Assembly: GCA_002384685.1 (NCBI GenBank) | Contig: DGAZ01000029.1 | Location: 6,361-20,552, forward strand | DNA from: Methylophilales bacterium UBA4017 | GTDB taxonomy: Bacteria > Pseudomonadota > Gammaproteobacteria > Burkholderiales > Methylophilaceae | DNA length: 14,192 nucleotides | Reading direction: 5' to 3' | In this document: one piece after another, positions 1-7,318 of the stretch | How the letters are laid out: each line of letters begins with the position of its first letter | Position numbering within the stretch: position 1 is the first letter of the stretch | Made by a program: the position numbers and the translations under genes | Notes under the pieces: generated by a model | Seen by the model: only the letters and a program-made list of their open reading frames with translations | What the model was told of the DNA's origin: nothing | Database searches by the model: none

Positions 1-1
1 A

Positions 2-514
2 CGCGAAGAGCTTATTACTCACTCGTTTTTAGCTGGTTCGGCCGTCTTACTATTGTTGTTTATTGCCTTTGGGTCTTTGCGTAATTTAGTTATAACGATT
101 CTTAACCTTCCTTTTGCTCTTATTGGTGGGGTTATTGCAGCATCAATATATGGGGGATGGTTGTCTATAGGCTCTATGGTTGGCTTTGTCACCCTTTTTG
201 GTATTACCTTAAGAAATTCGATTATGCTAATTTCACATTACCAACATTTAATAGAAAATGAAAACCTTATATGGAATCTTGAAACCTGCATCAAAGGTGC
301 AAAAGAACGATTACCATCCATACTGATGACAGCATTAGTTGCTGGCTTAGCGCTTCTTCCTATAGCGATGGGATCAGGGCAGCCCGGAAAAGAAATAGAA
401 GGTCCAATGGCGACCATAATTATCGGTGGTTTATTTACCTCGACCATCCTCAACCTCTTAATCCTTCCGACAGTTTTGTTAAATTACGGTGAGTTTAAGA
501 AACGCGTTTTTTAA
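2..514 (+). CDS. RND efflux permease, CusA/CzcA (HME)-like, C-terminal fragment
   Basis: This is the 3' end of a large inner-membrane pump gene. The frame is open from base 2 and gives 170 residues to a TAA stop; the start lies outside the window. Family members of about 1,000 residues act as proton-driven antiporters that export metal ions or other toxic compounds through a tripartite envelope complex. The visible part holds the last membrane segments. Hydrophobic helices span about residues 8-25, 28-46 and 50-73, followed by the segment FGITLRNSIMLISHY, which resembles the TM10-TM11 region of CusA/CzcA-like permeases. After a polar loop (about 80-105) come two more helices (about 106-118 and 136-160), with the family-typical stretch KEIEGPMATIIIGG between them. 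The substrate cannot be read from this fragment. The stop lies three bases from the stop of the convergent dehydratase gene. Confidence 0.85.
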   Translation, partial: REELITHSFLAGSAVLLLLFIAFGSLRNLVITILNLPFALIGGVIAASIYGGWLSIGSMVGFVTLFGITLRNSIMLISHYQHLIENENLIWNLETCIKGAKERLPSILMTALVAGLALLPIAMGSGQPGKEIEGPMATIIIGGLFTSTILNLLILPTVLLNYGEFKKRVF

Positions 515-517
515 TAA

Positions 518-868
518 TTATTTTGGTATATATCGATGCTCTGCACTCGAGGGGCTCCCTTCTAGCTCGCTGCTTTCATTGGCTGGATCCCAGGCAACTA
601 ATTCATCAATCTTTTTCGCTAGTGCTATATCTTTCAGGGAAATACCGCCCACATCATGTGTTGAAAGGTAAATAGTAATTGAGGAAAAGCTTAGTAAAAT
701 ATCAGGGTGATGCCATGCCCTTTCAGCAATATGTGCGATAGCATTGGCAAGCATCATGGTACCCTTCCAATTATGCATGGGAATGATTTTCTTAATTCTT
801 GAGCCATCAATAGACCAATCATCAAGACCTGATAGCGCACTACTCACCTCATAGTCATTAAGCTTCAT
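518..868 (-). CDS. phhB: pterin-4a-carbinolamine dehydratase (PCD/DCoH family)
   Basis: A 116-residue protein of the PCD family, which dehydrates 4a-hydroxytetrahydropterins to quinonoid dihydropterin in the cytoplasm. The signature is clear. H53-H54-P-D and H71-D72 reproduce the three catalytic histidines (H61, H62 and H79 in the mammalian enzyme) with the same 18-residue spacing, and ISLKD (76-80) is the conserved motif downstream. The tail after residue 95 is polar and probably disordered. The ATG overlaps the end of pabB by 11 bp, so the two are probably co-transcribed and translationally coupled. No phenylalanine hydroxylase gene is visible, so the usual phhA partner role is not supported here; a role in pterin or folate metabolism is inferred from pabB. 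The family is certain, the physiological substrate is not, and the symbol is by family resemblance only. Confidence 0.9.
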   Translation of the reverse strand: MKLNDYEVSSALSGLDDWSIDGSRIKKIIPMHNWKGTMMLANAIAHIAERAWHHPDILLSFSSITIYLSTHDVGGISLKDIALAKKIDELVAWDPANESSELEGSPSSAEHRYIPK

Positions 869-2228
869 TGTTATCCTTAAAAAATAAAATAGTTTTTTTT
901 ATATTTTTAACTTTATCTTCGATCTCTTGGTATTCATCCTCAAGATTCGACTCAATAGTTAAGCCTCCTCCAGAATAAAAGAAAAGGGTCTCCTCTTTGC
1001 TTATAATACTCCTAATGCTTATATTGCTATCTAATCGCTCATTAAAACTAAAATAGGCGACGCTCCCACAATAAAAGTCGCGGGCATGCTCTTCTAATTC
1101 TTCAATAATTTCCATCGCCCTTTTTTTGGGTGCCCCAGTAATTGATCCCCCAGGGAATGCATTCTCAAATAGGCTGTATATATTTGACTCTTTTTTTAAT
1201 ACGCCAGAGACTGAGCTTACCAAATGGTGAACATTTGGATAGGTCTCAATAGTAAATAACTCATCAACGTTAATGCTTCCGATATTACAGCTCACTCCTA
1301 AATCATTTCTCAGTAAATCTACAATCATTAAGTTTTCTGCTTTATCTTTGGCGCTATTTTTAAGAAAATTGAGCGCCTCTCTATCTTCGTGCTGATTAAC
1401 ACCCCTGGCCCTCGTTCCTTTGATAGGCCTTGTTGATACCTTTCCATCAACCGCTTTTAAAAAGCGTTCCGGTGATCCTGAAAGCAACTCAAATTCATCA
1501 AAACAGAGATACGCCATAAATGGAGATTGATTAATCTCTCTAAATTTTTTATAAAAACACCATGACTCTCCTTTGGCTTTTACCTGGTATTTTTTGGAGA
1601 TATTGACCTGATAACAATCGCCCTGCTTCAGATAATCTTTAACTGTATTGAATTGCTTGGTGTAGGAATGTAAATTAGTGGATTCAGCAATATCAGACTC
1701 TATGGAAAAAAAATCTTCCTTTTTATTATTTTCCGCTGAAAGATTAGCTCGTATTTCGCTGATCATTTCTTCAGTTTGCTTCTGAAATAAAGGAGAAGCA
1801 ATAAATGCTTTTTGATGGTGGTGATCTATAATTAGCGCCCAATCGTATATACCAAAATGCATAGATGGAATCATGTGGGATTTTTCTGACTTCATGCCAA
1901 GACTGTAAGAAAAATAACCTAATGCCCCGCCAACAAAAGGAAGGTCGGTGTCATCACATTTGTAATTGTTCATTATCTGATGGAGTAGCTCCAGAGGATT
2001 GTCCTGAGAAGTACTCACACCAATGCTATTATTATCTATAGTTGTGATGCTGTTATCAGTTATTAGTGTGGTAAAGGGGTTAGCGGTAATAATATCAAAT
2101 CGCGCAAGCTCGTTTTGTTCCCTCCCTTTTTGAAAAGCACTATCTAAAAAAACAGGCCACTTTAAGTGCCGAATTCTTTCGTAATAAAATGTGCTGTCAG
2201 CATTATAAGGAATTTCAATTTTCAGCAT
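858..2228 (-). CDS. pabB: aminodeoxychorismate synthase component I (PabB)
   Basis: A 456-residue chorismate-binding enzyme of the TrpE/PabB family, close to the usual PabB length. It makes 4-amino-4-deoxychorismate from chorismate and ammonia supplied by the PabA amidotransferase, on the way to 4-aminobenzoate and folate. The decisive motif is RPIKGT (267-272): PabB carries this nucleophilic lysine (K270, equivalent to K274 in E. coli), where anthranilate synthase normally has alanine. Other family blocks are LLSGSPERF (248-256), the IVDLLRNDLG block (302-311), PGGSITGAPK (359-368), and the C-terminal glycine-rich YSGGGLTIES with acidic DEYQEIEDK. No PabA or PabC gene is seen here, so the partner must be elsewhere. 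The gene precedes the dehydratase with an 11-bp overlap. It starts downstream of the phi terminator, and a 26-bp near-palindrome lies in its upstream region. Confidence 0.93.
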   Translation of the reverse strand: MLKIEIPYNADSTFYYERIRHLKWPVFLDSAFQKGREQNELARFDIITANPFTTLITDNSITTIDNNSIGVSTSQDNPLELLHQIMNNYKCDDTDLPFVGGALGYFSYSLGMKSEKSHMIPSMHFGIYDWALIIDHHHQKAFIASPLFQKQTEEMISEIRANLSAENNKKEDFFSIESDIAESTNLHSYTKQFNTVKDYLKQGDCYQVNISKKYQVKAKGESWCFYKKFREINQSPFMAYLCFDEFELLSGSPERFLKAVDGKVSTRPIKGTRARGVNQHEDREALNFLKNSAKDKAENLMIVDLLRNDLGVSCNIGSINVDELFTIETYPNVHHLVSSVSGVLKKESNIYSLFENAFPGGSITGAPKKRAMEIIEELEEHARDFYCGSVAYFSFNERLDSNISIRSIISKEETLFFYSGGGLTIESNLEDEYQEIEDKVKNIKKTILFFKDNNEA

Positions 2229-2260
2229 ATGTAAACTTTAATTTAGCGTGATTTCTTTTA

Positions 2261-2286
2261 ATTATCAATGATGCATTATTCATAAT
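2261..2286. repeat. 26-bp near-palindrome upstream of pabB
   Basis: An AT-rich inverted repeat centred on ATGCAT. When the two halves are compared base by base, 11 of 13 pairs match. The mismatches are at 2266/2281 and 2270/2277. The outer half-sites are ATTAT and ATAAT. It lies about 33-58 bases before the pabB start and just beyond the phi terminator, a position that suits an operator for pabB. The symmetry is direct observation; binding by a regulator is inference. AT-rich sequence yields palindromes by chance more easily, so confidence in function is low. Confidence 0.4.
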
Positions 2287-2290
2287 AAAT

Positions 2291-2318
2291 AAAAAAGGGC
2301 ACAAATGCGCCCTTTTTA
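2291..2318 (-). terminator. intrinsic terminator downstream of phi
   Basis: The arms AAAAAAGGGC (2291-2300) and GCCCTTTTT (2309-2317) pair around an eight-base loop. Read on the minus strand, the G+C core GGGC/GCCC is followed by a run of six T. It lies 17 bases beyond the phi stop and before pabB, so it should end the phi transcript. The A and T runs on both sides make it potentially bidirectional. Confidence 0.8.
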
Positions 2319-2334
2319 TGGCTTAAAAGATAGA

Positions 2335-2871
2335 CTACTCTAAATTGGCATGAATAGCTCGCATACCCTCTTCCGTAAGGTCTTTATCAAATACGATTTC
2401 ACCAATGACAGCCTCTAAATAGACAAGAGTAGATAGTTCGAATGCAGTTCCCATTGGCAAGCCCTTGGTTAATGGGAAGCTATCATCACTGCCAACTTGA
2501 ACGGTATAATCCGCTAAATCCGACATTGCAGAAGATGATTTCATCGAGATCACTAAAATCTTGGCACCTTTTGATTTGGCTGTCTCAAGCATAGGTAGCA
2601 ATGTCTTAGTGCCGCCAGATCCAGATATAACGATAAGTAAGTCACCTGATACAATTGCCGGCGTAACGATCTCACCGGGCATATTTACTTGGTAACCAGT
2701 ATGAACAAGCCTCATTGCAAAAAAACGTGCAACTAACAAAGATCGCCCTGCTCCACCAACAAAGATGCGACCTGACTCATCAATCAATTTCTTTAAATTA
2801 ACAGCATGATCTTTGCTGGTTGCAGCAAGCACATTTGTTATTTTATCTATTATTAACTTTTGCGTATCCAT
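2335..2871 (-). CDS. hxlB: 6-phospho-3-hexuloisomerase (RuMP pathway)
   Basis: A 178-residue SIS-domain sugar isomerase, the usual length for this family (PHI, HxlB or RmpB). It converts D-arabino-3-hexulose 6-phosphate, the product of the neighbouring Hps, to fructose 6-phosphate, the second committed step of formaldehyde fixation in the cytoplasm. Visible SIS motifs are VGGAGRS (38-44), the phosphate-binding ISGSGGT (82-88), and LPMGTAFE (138-145), which contributes to the active site in the family. The ATG has an AAGGA ribosome binding site about eight bases upstream. The gene is 92 bp downstream of hps in the same direction, but a strong terminator and a candidate promoter lie between them, so it is probably transcribed at least partly on its own. 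The assignment is firm because the SIS motifs and the hps neighbour agree. Confidence 0.95.
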   Translation of the reverse strand: MDTQKLIIDKITNVLAATSKDHAVNLKKLIDESGRIFVGGAGRSLLVARFFAMRLVHTGYQVNMPGEIVTPAIVSGDLLIVISGSGGTKTLLPMLETAKSKGAKILVISMKSSSAMSDLADYTVQVGSDDSFPLTKGLPMGTAFELSTLVYLEAVIGEIVFDKDLTEEGMRAIHANLE

Positions 2872-2895
2872 AATATGTCCTTAAATTAAACTTCT

Positions 2896-2904
2896 ATCAT
2901 ACCA
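2896..2904 (-). promoter_or_regulatory. candidate extended -10 promoter for phi
   Basis: On the minus strand the sequence TGGTATGAT matches an extended -10 element (TGn followed by TATGAT, 5 of 6 to consensus), directly after the hps terminator. It would start a leader of about 18 bases that contains the AAGGA ribosome binding site of phi. No good -35 lies at 16-18 bp, which an extended -10 can tolerate. This is a sequence match only. Confidence 0.35.
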
Positions 2905-2938
2905 AAAAAAAACCCGAACAATTAAGTCGGGTTTTTTT
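2904..2938 (-). terminator. intrinsic terminator between hps and phi
   Basis: The core arms CCCGA (2913-2917) and TCGGG (2927-2931) enclose a nine-base loop and are flanked by nine A on one side and seven T on the other. On the minus strand this reads as a G+C stem followed by nine T, a textbook intrinsic terminator 26 bases after the hps stop. The A/T flanks extend the stem to 12 bp and let it work in either direction. It should insulate phi from most hps transcription. Confidence 0.85.
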
Positions 2939-2963
2939 AAATAAAACAAACTAATGCTTTTAA

Positions 2964-3593
2964 TTAGTGAGCAATAGCTGTAATTTCAGCAGCAGATGCA
3001 GCAGGATCAGCAGCACCGTAGATTGCAGCACCAGCAACAATGATTGAAGCGCCAGCATCTTTAACTTGTTGAGCTGTAGCAGCTTTAACACCACCAGCAA
3101 CAGATATTTTAGCACCTGTATTAAGAGCAGCGATCATAGCTAGATCATTGAATGGAGTATCTCCAGCAGCTTGAGCGTCAAGACCAGTGTGAACACCGAT
3201 GATATGAGCACCAGCAGCAACCGCTTCTTTTGTTAGGCTTTCTTTGTCAGCAACGTTGATCATGTCAACTTGAACTTCTTTGCCATATTTCTTAGCAGCA
3301 GCAATAACGCCTTTAATTGTAGCAATTCCAGAAGCACCTAGAACTGTACAGATATCAGCACCAGCTTTATAGAAAGGCTCTGATTCATATTCACCAGCAT
3401 CCATTGTTTTAAGGTCAACAAGGATAAGGTTGTTAGGGAATTTTGCTTTTAATGTTTCTAGAAGCTTGATACCGTTATGCTTAATGCATGGTGTACCAAT
3501 TTCAAGAATGTCAACATGAGGAGCAACAAGCTCAGCTAATGCAACTGTTGCGTCAAAATCTAGTGAATCTAATGCCATTTGAGTTAATGCCAT
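2964..3593 (-). CDS. hxlA: 3-hexulose-6-phosphate synthase (RuMP pathway)
   Basis: A 209-residue TIM-barrel enzyme of the orotidine 5'-phosphate decarboxylase superfamily. It condenses formaldehyde with ribulose 5-phosphate to give hexulose 6-phosphate, the entry of C1 carbon into the RuMP cycle. The opening MALTQMALDSLDF and LEIGTPCIKHNG (30-41) are typical of methylotroph Hps. The superfamily active-site signature DxKxxD is D60-L-K62-T-M-D65. The phosphate-binding end VAGGVK (165-170) and IIVAGAAIYGA (184-194) are intact. An in-frame ATG five codons upstream is possible, but the GGAG ribosome binding site lies between the two ATGs, so MALTQ is chosen. Alanine codons are almost all GCT (about 30), with seven GCA, one GCG and no GCC, a bias expected of a very highly expressed gene. 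It has its own strong promoter and terminator. Confidence 0.97.
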   Translation of the reverse strand: MALTQMALDSLDFDATVALAELVAPHVDILEIGTPCIKHNGIKLLETLKAKFPNNLILVDLKTMDAGEYESEPFYKAGADICTVLGASGIATIKGVIAAAKKYGKEVQVDMINVADKESLTKEAVAAGAHIIGVHTGLDAQAAGDTPFNDLAMIAALNTGAKISVAGGVKAATAQQVKDAGASIIVAGAAIYGAADPAASAAEITAIAH

Positions 3594-3690
3594 GGTTATA
3601 ATCTCCAAAACTTATTGATAAATTGTCTACTTAAATCGTGCCTAGCAATAAAATATACTCACTAAGTACACTTTTAATTGCAGACCGCCG

Positions 3691-3719
3691 ATAATATAGA
3701 CTGAATGGTTGATTGTCAA
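3691..3719 (-). promoter_or_regulatory. strong sigma70-type promoter of hps
   Basis: On the minus strand a perfect -35 TTGACA (3714-3719) is followed after exactly 17 bases by TATTAT (3691-3696), 5 of 6 to the -10 consensus. The predicted start is near 3684, giving a leader of about 90 bases before the hps ATG at 3593. This is the best promoter match in the window and fits the expected heavy expression of hps. It lies in the 147-bp gap after tal, so hps does not depend on tal transcription. Confidence 0.75.
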
Positions 3720-3728
3720 ATCATTCAG
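3701..3728. promoter_or_regulatory. interrupted palindrome over the hps -35 box (putative operator)
   Basis: The heptamer arms CTGAATG and CATTCAG form a 28-bp interrupted palindrome with a 14-bp centre; inside, TTGA and TCAA repeat the symmetry with a one-base offset. On the minus strand the -35 TTGACA sits in the middle of the palindrome, so a bound dimer would occlude or contact RNA polymerase. It could alternatively fold in the tal transcript, but no T run follows on that strand, so I prefer an operator to a terminator. The regulator is unknown. Confidence 0.45.
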
Positions 3729-3740
3729 CCCCTTAAAACA

Positions 3741-4691
3741 TTAAAGTTTTGCGCTTAACGCAACCTCTAATTTCTTTTGATCAATAATGAAATTTCTAAT
3801 GCCTTCTGATAATTTTTCAGTGGCCATTGCGTCCTCATTATGATCAAATCTAAACTGATCTTCTTCCAATCTAGCTGGCTTCTCTGTAGTTACCCCATTG
3901 TCCTTAAGGAATTGTGGTAAATCACCTTCAGTCTTAGCTAATTCCTCAATTAATGACGGTCCAATAGTGAGTCGGTCACAACCTGCTAGCGCTGTAATTT
4001 CACCAATATTTCTGAATGAAGCACCCATCACCACAGTCTTAAACCCATGCTCTTTATACCAGCTATAAATATTTCTTACAGAAACAACACCAGGGTCTGT
4101 TTCGGACGTATAGTCTTCACCTGTTTTAGCTTTATACCAATCAAGAATACGGCCGACAAATGGAGAGATCAAAAACACACCCGCTTCAGCACAAGCTCTT
4201 GCTTGAGCAAAACTAAATAACAGGGTGAGGTTACAGTTAATCCCTTCCTTTTCTAATATTTCTCCAGCTTTTATACCTTCCCATGTTGATGCTAATTTAA
4301 TCAACACCCTGTCATTTGGAATACCTGCTTCATTGTACAAAGCCATAAGCTTTTTACCTTTTGCCACCATTTTATCTATATTAAAGGAAAGACTTGCATC
4401 AACCTCTGTGGATATACGGCCAGGGATATGATTTAAAATCTCTAACCCTACTAATACCGAAAGCTTGTCAGCAGCATCTTCAACCTGCTGATCCTTGTTG
4501 GTACTTTGTGCCTTAGCATAGGCTATTGCCTCTTCTATCATTGGTTCGCATTGTGGCAATGTGCTCGCCTTAAGTAGTAAGGATGGGTTGGTTGTTGCGT
4601 CAACAGGTTTAAGGCTTTTAATTGCTTCTACCTCACCGGTGTCTGCAACAATGGTTGTTATCTCTTTTAGCTGATCCAATAATGTCGCCAT
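3741..4691 (-). CDS. tal: transaldolase (TalB type)
   Basis: A 316-residue class I aldolase-fold enzyme, one residue shorter than E. coli TalB. It transfers dihydroxyacetone units between sugar phosphates and in RuMP organisms helps regenerate ribulose 5-phosphate, the formaldehyde acceptor. The Schiff-base lysine is K132 in LIKLASTWEG, D17 lies in IVADTGE, and the substrate loop DATTNPSLLL (31-40) and ISPFVGRILDWY are intact. The numbering coincides exactly with E. coli TalB. A GGAG ribosome binding site lies about ten bases before the ATG. The gene is followed by a 147-bp gap carrying the hps promoter, and it diverges from ppsA across 255 bp. Its placement beside hps and phi supports a dedicated role in the C1 cycle; housekeeping pentose-phosphate use is not excluded. 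Confidence 0.96.
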   Translation of the reverse strand: MATLLDQLKEITTIVADTGEVEAIKSLKPVDATTNPSLLLKASTLPQCEPMIEEAIAYAKAQSTNKDQQVEDAADKLSVLVGLEILNHIPGRISTEVDASLSFNIDKMVAKGKKLMALYNEAGIPNDRVLIKLASTWEGIKAGEILEKEGINCNLTLLFSFAQARACAEAGVFLISPFVGRILDWYKAKTGEDYTSETDPGVVSVRNIYSWYKEHGFKTVVMGASFRNIGEITALAGCDRLTIGPSLIEELAKTEGDLPQFLKDNGVTTEKPARLEEDQFRFDHNEDAMATEKLSEGIRNFIIDQKKLEVALSAKL

Positions 4692-4747
4692 AGTTAATTC
4701 TCCGTGTTTAATGTTAATTGCACTCTTAAATTAAATTCAAGACGCAC

Positions 4748-4777
4748 ATTTTACCAACAATAAATTGATATCTCCAA
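4748..4777 (-). promoter_or_regulatory. weak candidate promoter for tal
   Basis: In the 255-bp tal-ppsA spacer, the minus strand carries TTGGAG (4772-4777), 18 bases, then TAAAAT (4748-4753; 5 of 6 to the -10 consensus). The -35 is poor (3 of 6). A start near 4741 would leave a leader of about 50 bases before tal. I could not identify a convincing promoter for ppsA in the same spacer. Several A/T hexamers compete, so this is tentative. Confidence 0.25.
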
Positions 4778-4946
4778 TTTTTCTTAGCAATTATCTACTT
4801 AAATTACCTTTTCACTGTGCAGGTTTTATTTATATAACTTAATGACAACGCGCATCATATTTGGCAGAATTACGTTTTACCCAAATTTATGCTATCAAAT
4901 GCGATCCGCTTGATACATTAACAATAAAAGATTAAGGATATATTTA

Positions 4947-7310
4947 ATGGCCGTATACGTAATCCCCTTTGAAAGTCTAAGAAATTCTGATGTAGGTTCC
5001 GTTGGAGGAAAAAATGCTTCGCTTGGCGAAATGATTTCGCAACTGAACGCAAAGGGTGTGAGAGTTCCAACTGGCTTTGCAACAACCGCTGAGGCATTTA
5101 ATGAATTCCTTCAACATAAAGATCTAGGCAAAAAAATTGAATCTGAGTTAGAAGGCCTTGATATTAACGACGTGACTGCGCTTGCTGTTAGTGGTAAAAA
5201 AATTCGAGAATGGATAATTAATACCCCTTTCCCTGAGGGCCTTAATCATGCCGTGGATAATCAATACAAAGAACTAGCTACAAAATCTGCACAAGGAACT
5301 ACCTTTGCTGTTCGTTCTTCAGCAACAGCGGAAGACCTTCCAGATGCATCCTTTGCTGGTCAACAAGAAAGTTTTCTAAATATTCAGGGCATAGATAATA
5401 TTAAGCAAGCAATAAAAGAAGTGTTTGCTTCGCTTTATAACGACAGAGCTATATCGTACCGAGTGCATAAAGGTTTTATTCATGCGGATGTAGCTATCTC
5501 GGCTGGTGTCCAGCAAATGGTCCGAAGTGACATGGGAAGCGCAGGGGTAATGTTCACGATTGATACTGAATCCGGCTTCAAGGATGTAGTGTTTATAACT
5601 TCCTCGTATGGTCTTGGAGAAACAGTAGTTCAAGGATCAGTGAATCCTGATGAGTTCTACGTTCATAAGCCTTTGTTGGCAAAAAATAAACCGGCTATAG
5701 TAAGAAAGTCGATAGGCTCGAAAAAAATTAAAATGATTTTCAGTGAAGATACTAAGGCTGGGTTAAGTACACAAACCGTTGACGTGGAAGAGTCGCAGGC
5801 TAATAGCTTTAGTATTAATGATGAAGATATTATTGAGCTAGCTAAATACGCCATGACCATTGAATCGCATTATCAGTGTCCTATGGATATTGAATGGGGG
5901 AAAAATGGAATCGATGGAAAAATTTACATACTTCAGGCACGACCCGAAACCGTAAAATCTCAAACAAAAAATGTATCAGAAACTTATAAATTGCTTGAGA
6001 CAGGCAAGGCTATAGTTGCTGGTCGAGCAGTAACGCAAAAAATAGGACAAGGCCCAGTCCGAGTGGTCAGCGACCCCTCCGAGATGCATATGGTTCAACC
6101 AGGCGACATTTTGGTGGCGGATATGACCGACCCTAACTGGGAACCTGTAATGAAAAGAGCTTCTGCACTAGTTACTAACCGAGGAGGAAGAACCTGTCAT
6201 GCAGCTATAATAGCGCGTGAACTAGGAATTCCTGCGATTGTAGGCAGTGTGAATGCTACCGAACTATTGAATGATGGCGATATCGTAACCGTCTCCTGTT
6301 CTGAGGGAGAGACTGGCATCGTATACCAAGGGGAGCTTCAGTATGAAGTCACAACTCAAGAGGATGGTGAGTTAGGCGATCCTCCAGTAAAAATGATGAT
6401 GAACGTAGGTAGTCCTGATATGGCTTTTACGTTTGCACAAATACCTAATCATGGTGTTGGCCTTGCCAGGCTAGAGTTTGTAATTAACAATATGATTGGC
6501 ATCCACCCAAAGGCGATACTTAACTACAAGGCTATGCCCTCTGATGTGCAAAAATCCATTGATCATCGATCAAGAGGTTATGCTAACCCAGTGCAGTTTT
6601 ATATTGATAAGGTAGCGGAAGGTGTTGCTACGATTGCCGCAGCCTTTTATCCGAACCCGGTTATTGTAAGGACCTCCGATTTTAAATCCAACGAATATAA
6701 AAAGTTAGTTGCTGGCGATATTTACGAGCCTGATGAAGAAAACCCAATGATTGGCTTTAGAGGAGCTGCTCGATACATATCAGATGAATTTAAAGAGTGT
6801 TTTGCCTTGGAGTGTCAAGCAATGCTTAAGGTAAGGAATGTACTGGGTCTTACTAATGTAGAGCTAATGATTCCCTTTGTCAGAACCTTAAGTGAAGCAA
6901 AAGCCGTAATAGAGATTATGGAGCAGCATGGTCTAAAACGTGGGGTGGACGGACTAAAAATCATTATGATGTGTGAGGTTCCATCCAATGCAATTATTGC
7001 TGACGATTTCTTAGAATATTTTGATGGCTTCTCTATTGGATCTAATGACTTAACTCAGCTTACCTTAGGCACTGATCGTGACTCAGGAATTCTTGCTCAT
7101 GGTTTTGACGAACGAGATCCTGCGGTAATCAAACTGATAGAAATGGCTATTGCCTCGGCTAAAAAGAAAGGGAAATACGTTGGAATCTGTGGTCAGGGAC
7201 CATCAGACCATCCAGACTTTGCTGCATGGCTTGTTAAGGAGGGTATAACGTCCCTATCATTAAATCCGGATACTGTTATTAGTACCTGGAAACAACTAAC
7301 TAAAGCATAA
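4947..7310 (+). CDS. ppsA: phosphoenolpyruvate synthase
   Basis: A 787-residue PEP synthase, about the usual length. It converts pyruvate and ATP to PEP, AMP and phosphate, the gluconeogenic exit from pyruvate. Domains appear in the standard order. The N-terminal ATP-grasp region includes GGKNASLGEM (20-29), FAVRSSATAEDLPDASFAGQ (120-139) and a region ending DIEWG...ILQARPET (314-335). The swivelling phosphohistidine domain has GGRTCHAA, with catalytic H418 and the regulatory T416. A C-terminal PEP/pyruvate TIM barrel contains FSIGSNDLTQLTLG and the catalytic cysteine C748 in GICGQGPSDHP. It has an AAGGAT ribosome binding site, and eight bases separate its stop from ppsR. In a RuMP organism using the Entner-Doudoroff branch it would turn pyruvate into PEP for biosynthesis (inference). 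Confidence 0.97.
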   Translation: MAVYVIPFESLRNSDVGSVGGKNASLGEMISQLNAKGVRVPTGFATTAEAFNEFLQHKDLGKKIESELEGLDINDVTALAVSGKKIREWIINTPFPEGLNHAVDNQYKELATKSAQGTTFAVRSSATAEDLPDASFAGQQESFLNIQGIDNIKQAIKEVFASLYNDRAISYRVHKGFIHADVAISAGVQQMVRSDMGSAGVMFTIDTESGFKDVVFITSSYGLGETVVQGSVNPDEFYVHKPLLAKNKPAIVRKSIGSKKIKMIFSEDTKAGLSTQTVDVEESQANSFSINDEDIIELAKYAMTIESHYQCPMDIEWGKNGIDGKIYILQARPETVKSQTKNVSETYKLLETGKAIVAGRAVTQKIGQGPVRVVSDPSEMHMVQPGDILVADMTDPNWEPVMKRASALVTNRGGRTCHAAIIARELGIPAIVGSVNATELLNDGDIVTVSCSEGETGIVYQGELQYEVTTQEDGELGDPPVKMMMNVGSPDMAFTFAQIPNHGVGLARLEFVINNMIGIHPKAILNYKAMPSDVQKSIDHRSRGYANPVQFYIDKVAEGVATIAAAFYPNPVIVRTSDFKSNEYKKLVAGDIYEPDEENPMIGFRGAARYISDEFKECFALECQAMLKVRNVLGLTNVELMIPFVRTLSEAKAVIEIMEQHGLKRGVDGLKIIMMCEVPSNAIIADDFLEYFDGFSIGSNDLTQLTLGTDRDSGILAHGFDERDPAVIKLIEMAIASAKKKGKYVGICGQGPSDHPDFAAWLVKEGITSLSLNPDTVISTWKQLTKA

Positions 7311-7318
7311 TTAAGGTC

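Noticed and set aside
2970..3130. Dense AGCAGC-type repeats suggesting a microsatellite
   Set aside because: They are in-frame runs of GCT/GCA alanine codons on the minus strand of hps and follow the normal Hps protein sequence.
3594..3608. Upstream ATG that would make hps five codons longer
   Set aside because: The GGAG ribosome binding site overlaps those five codons, and the family normally starts at the MALTQ-like position.
3594..3684. hps leader as a possible riboswitch
   Set aside because: Only an imperfect pairing of GTCT near its start with AGAC further down is visible; I see no known riboswitch core and no terminator hairpin in the leader.
3701..3728. Reading the palindrome after tal as a terminator
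   Set aside because: On the tal strand the stem is followed by TCTATATTATC rather than a T run, and the -35 of hps sits within it.
5376..5860. Two minus-strand open frames inside ppsA
   Set aside because: They are antisense to conserved PEP synthase sequence and show no recognisable domain.
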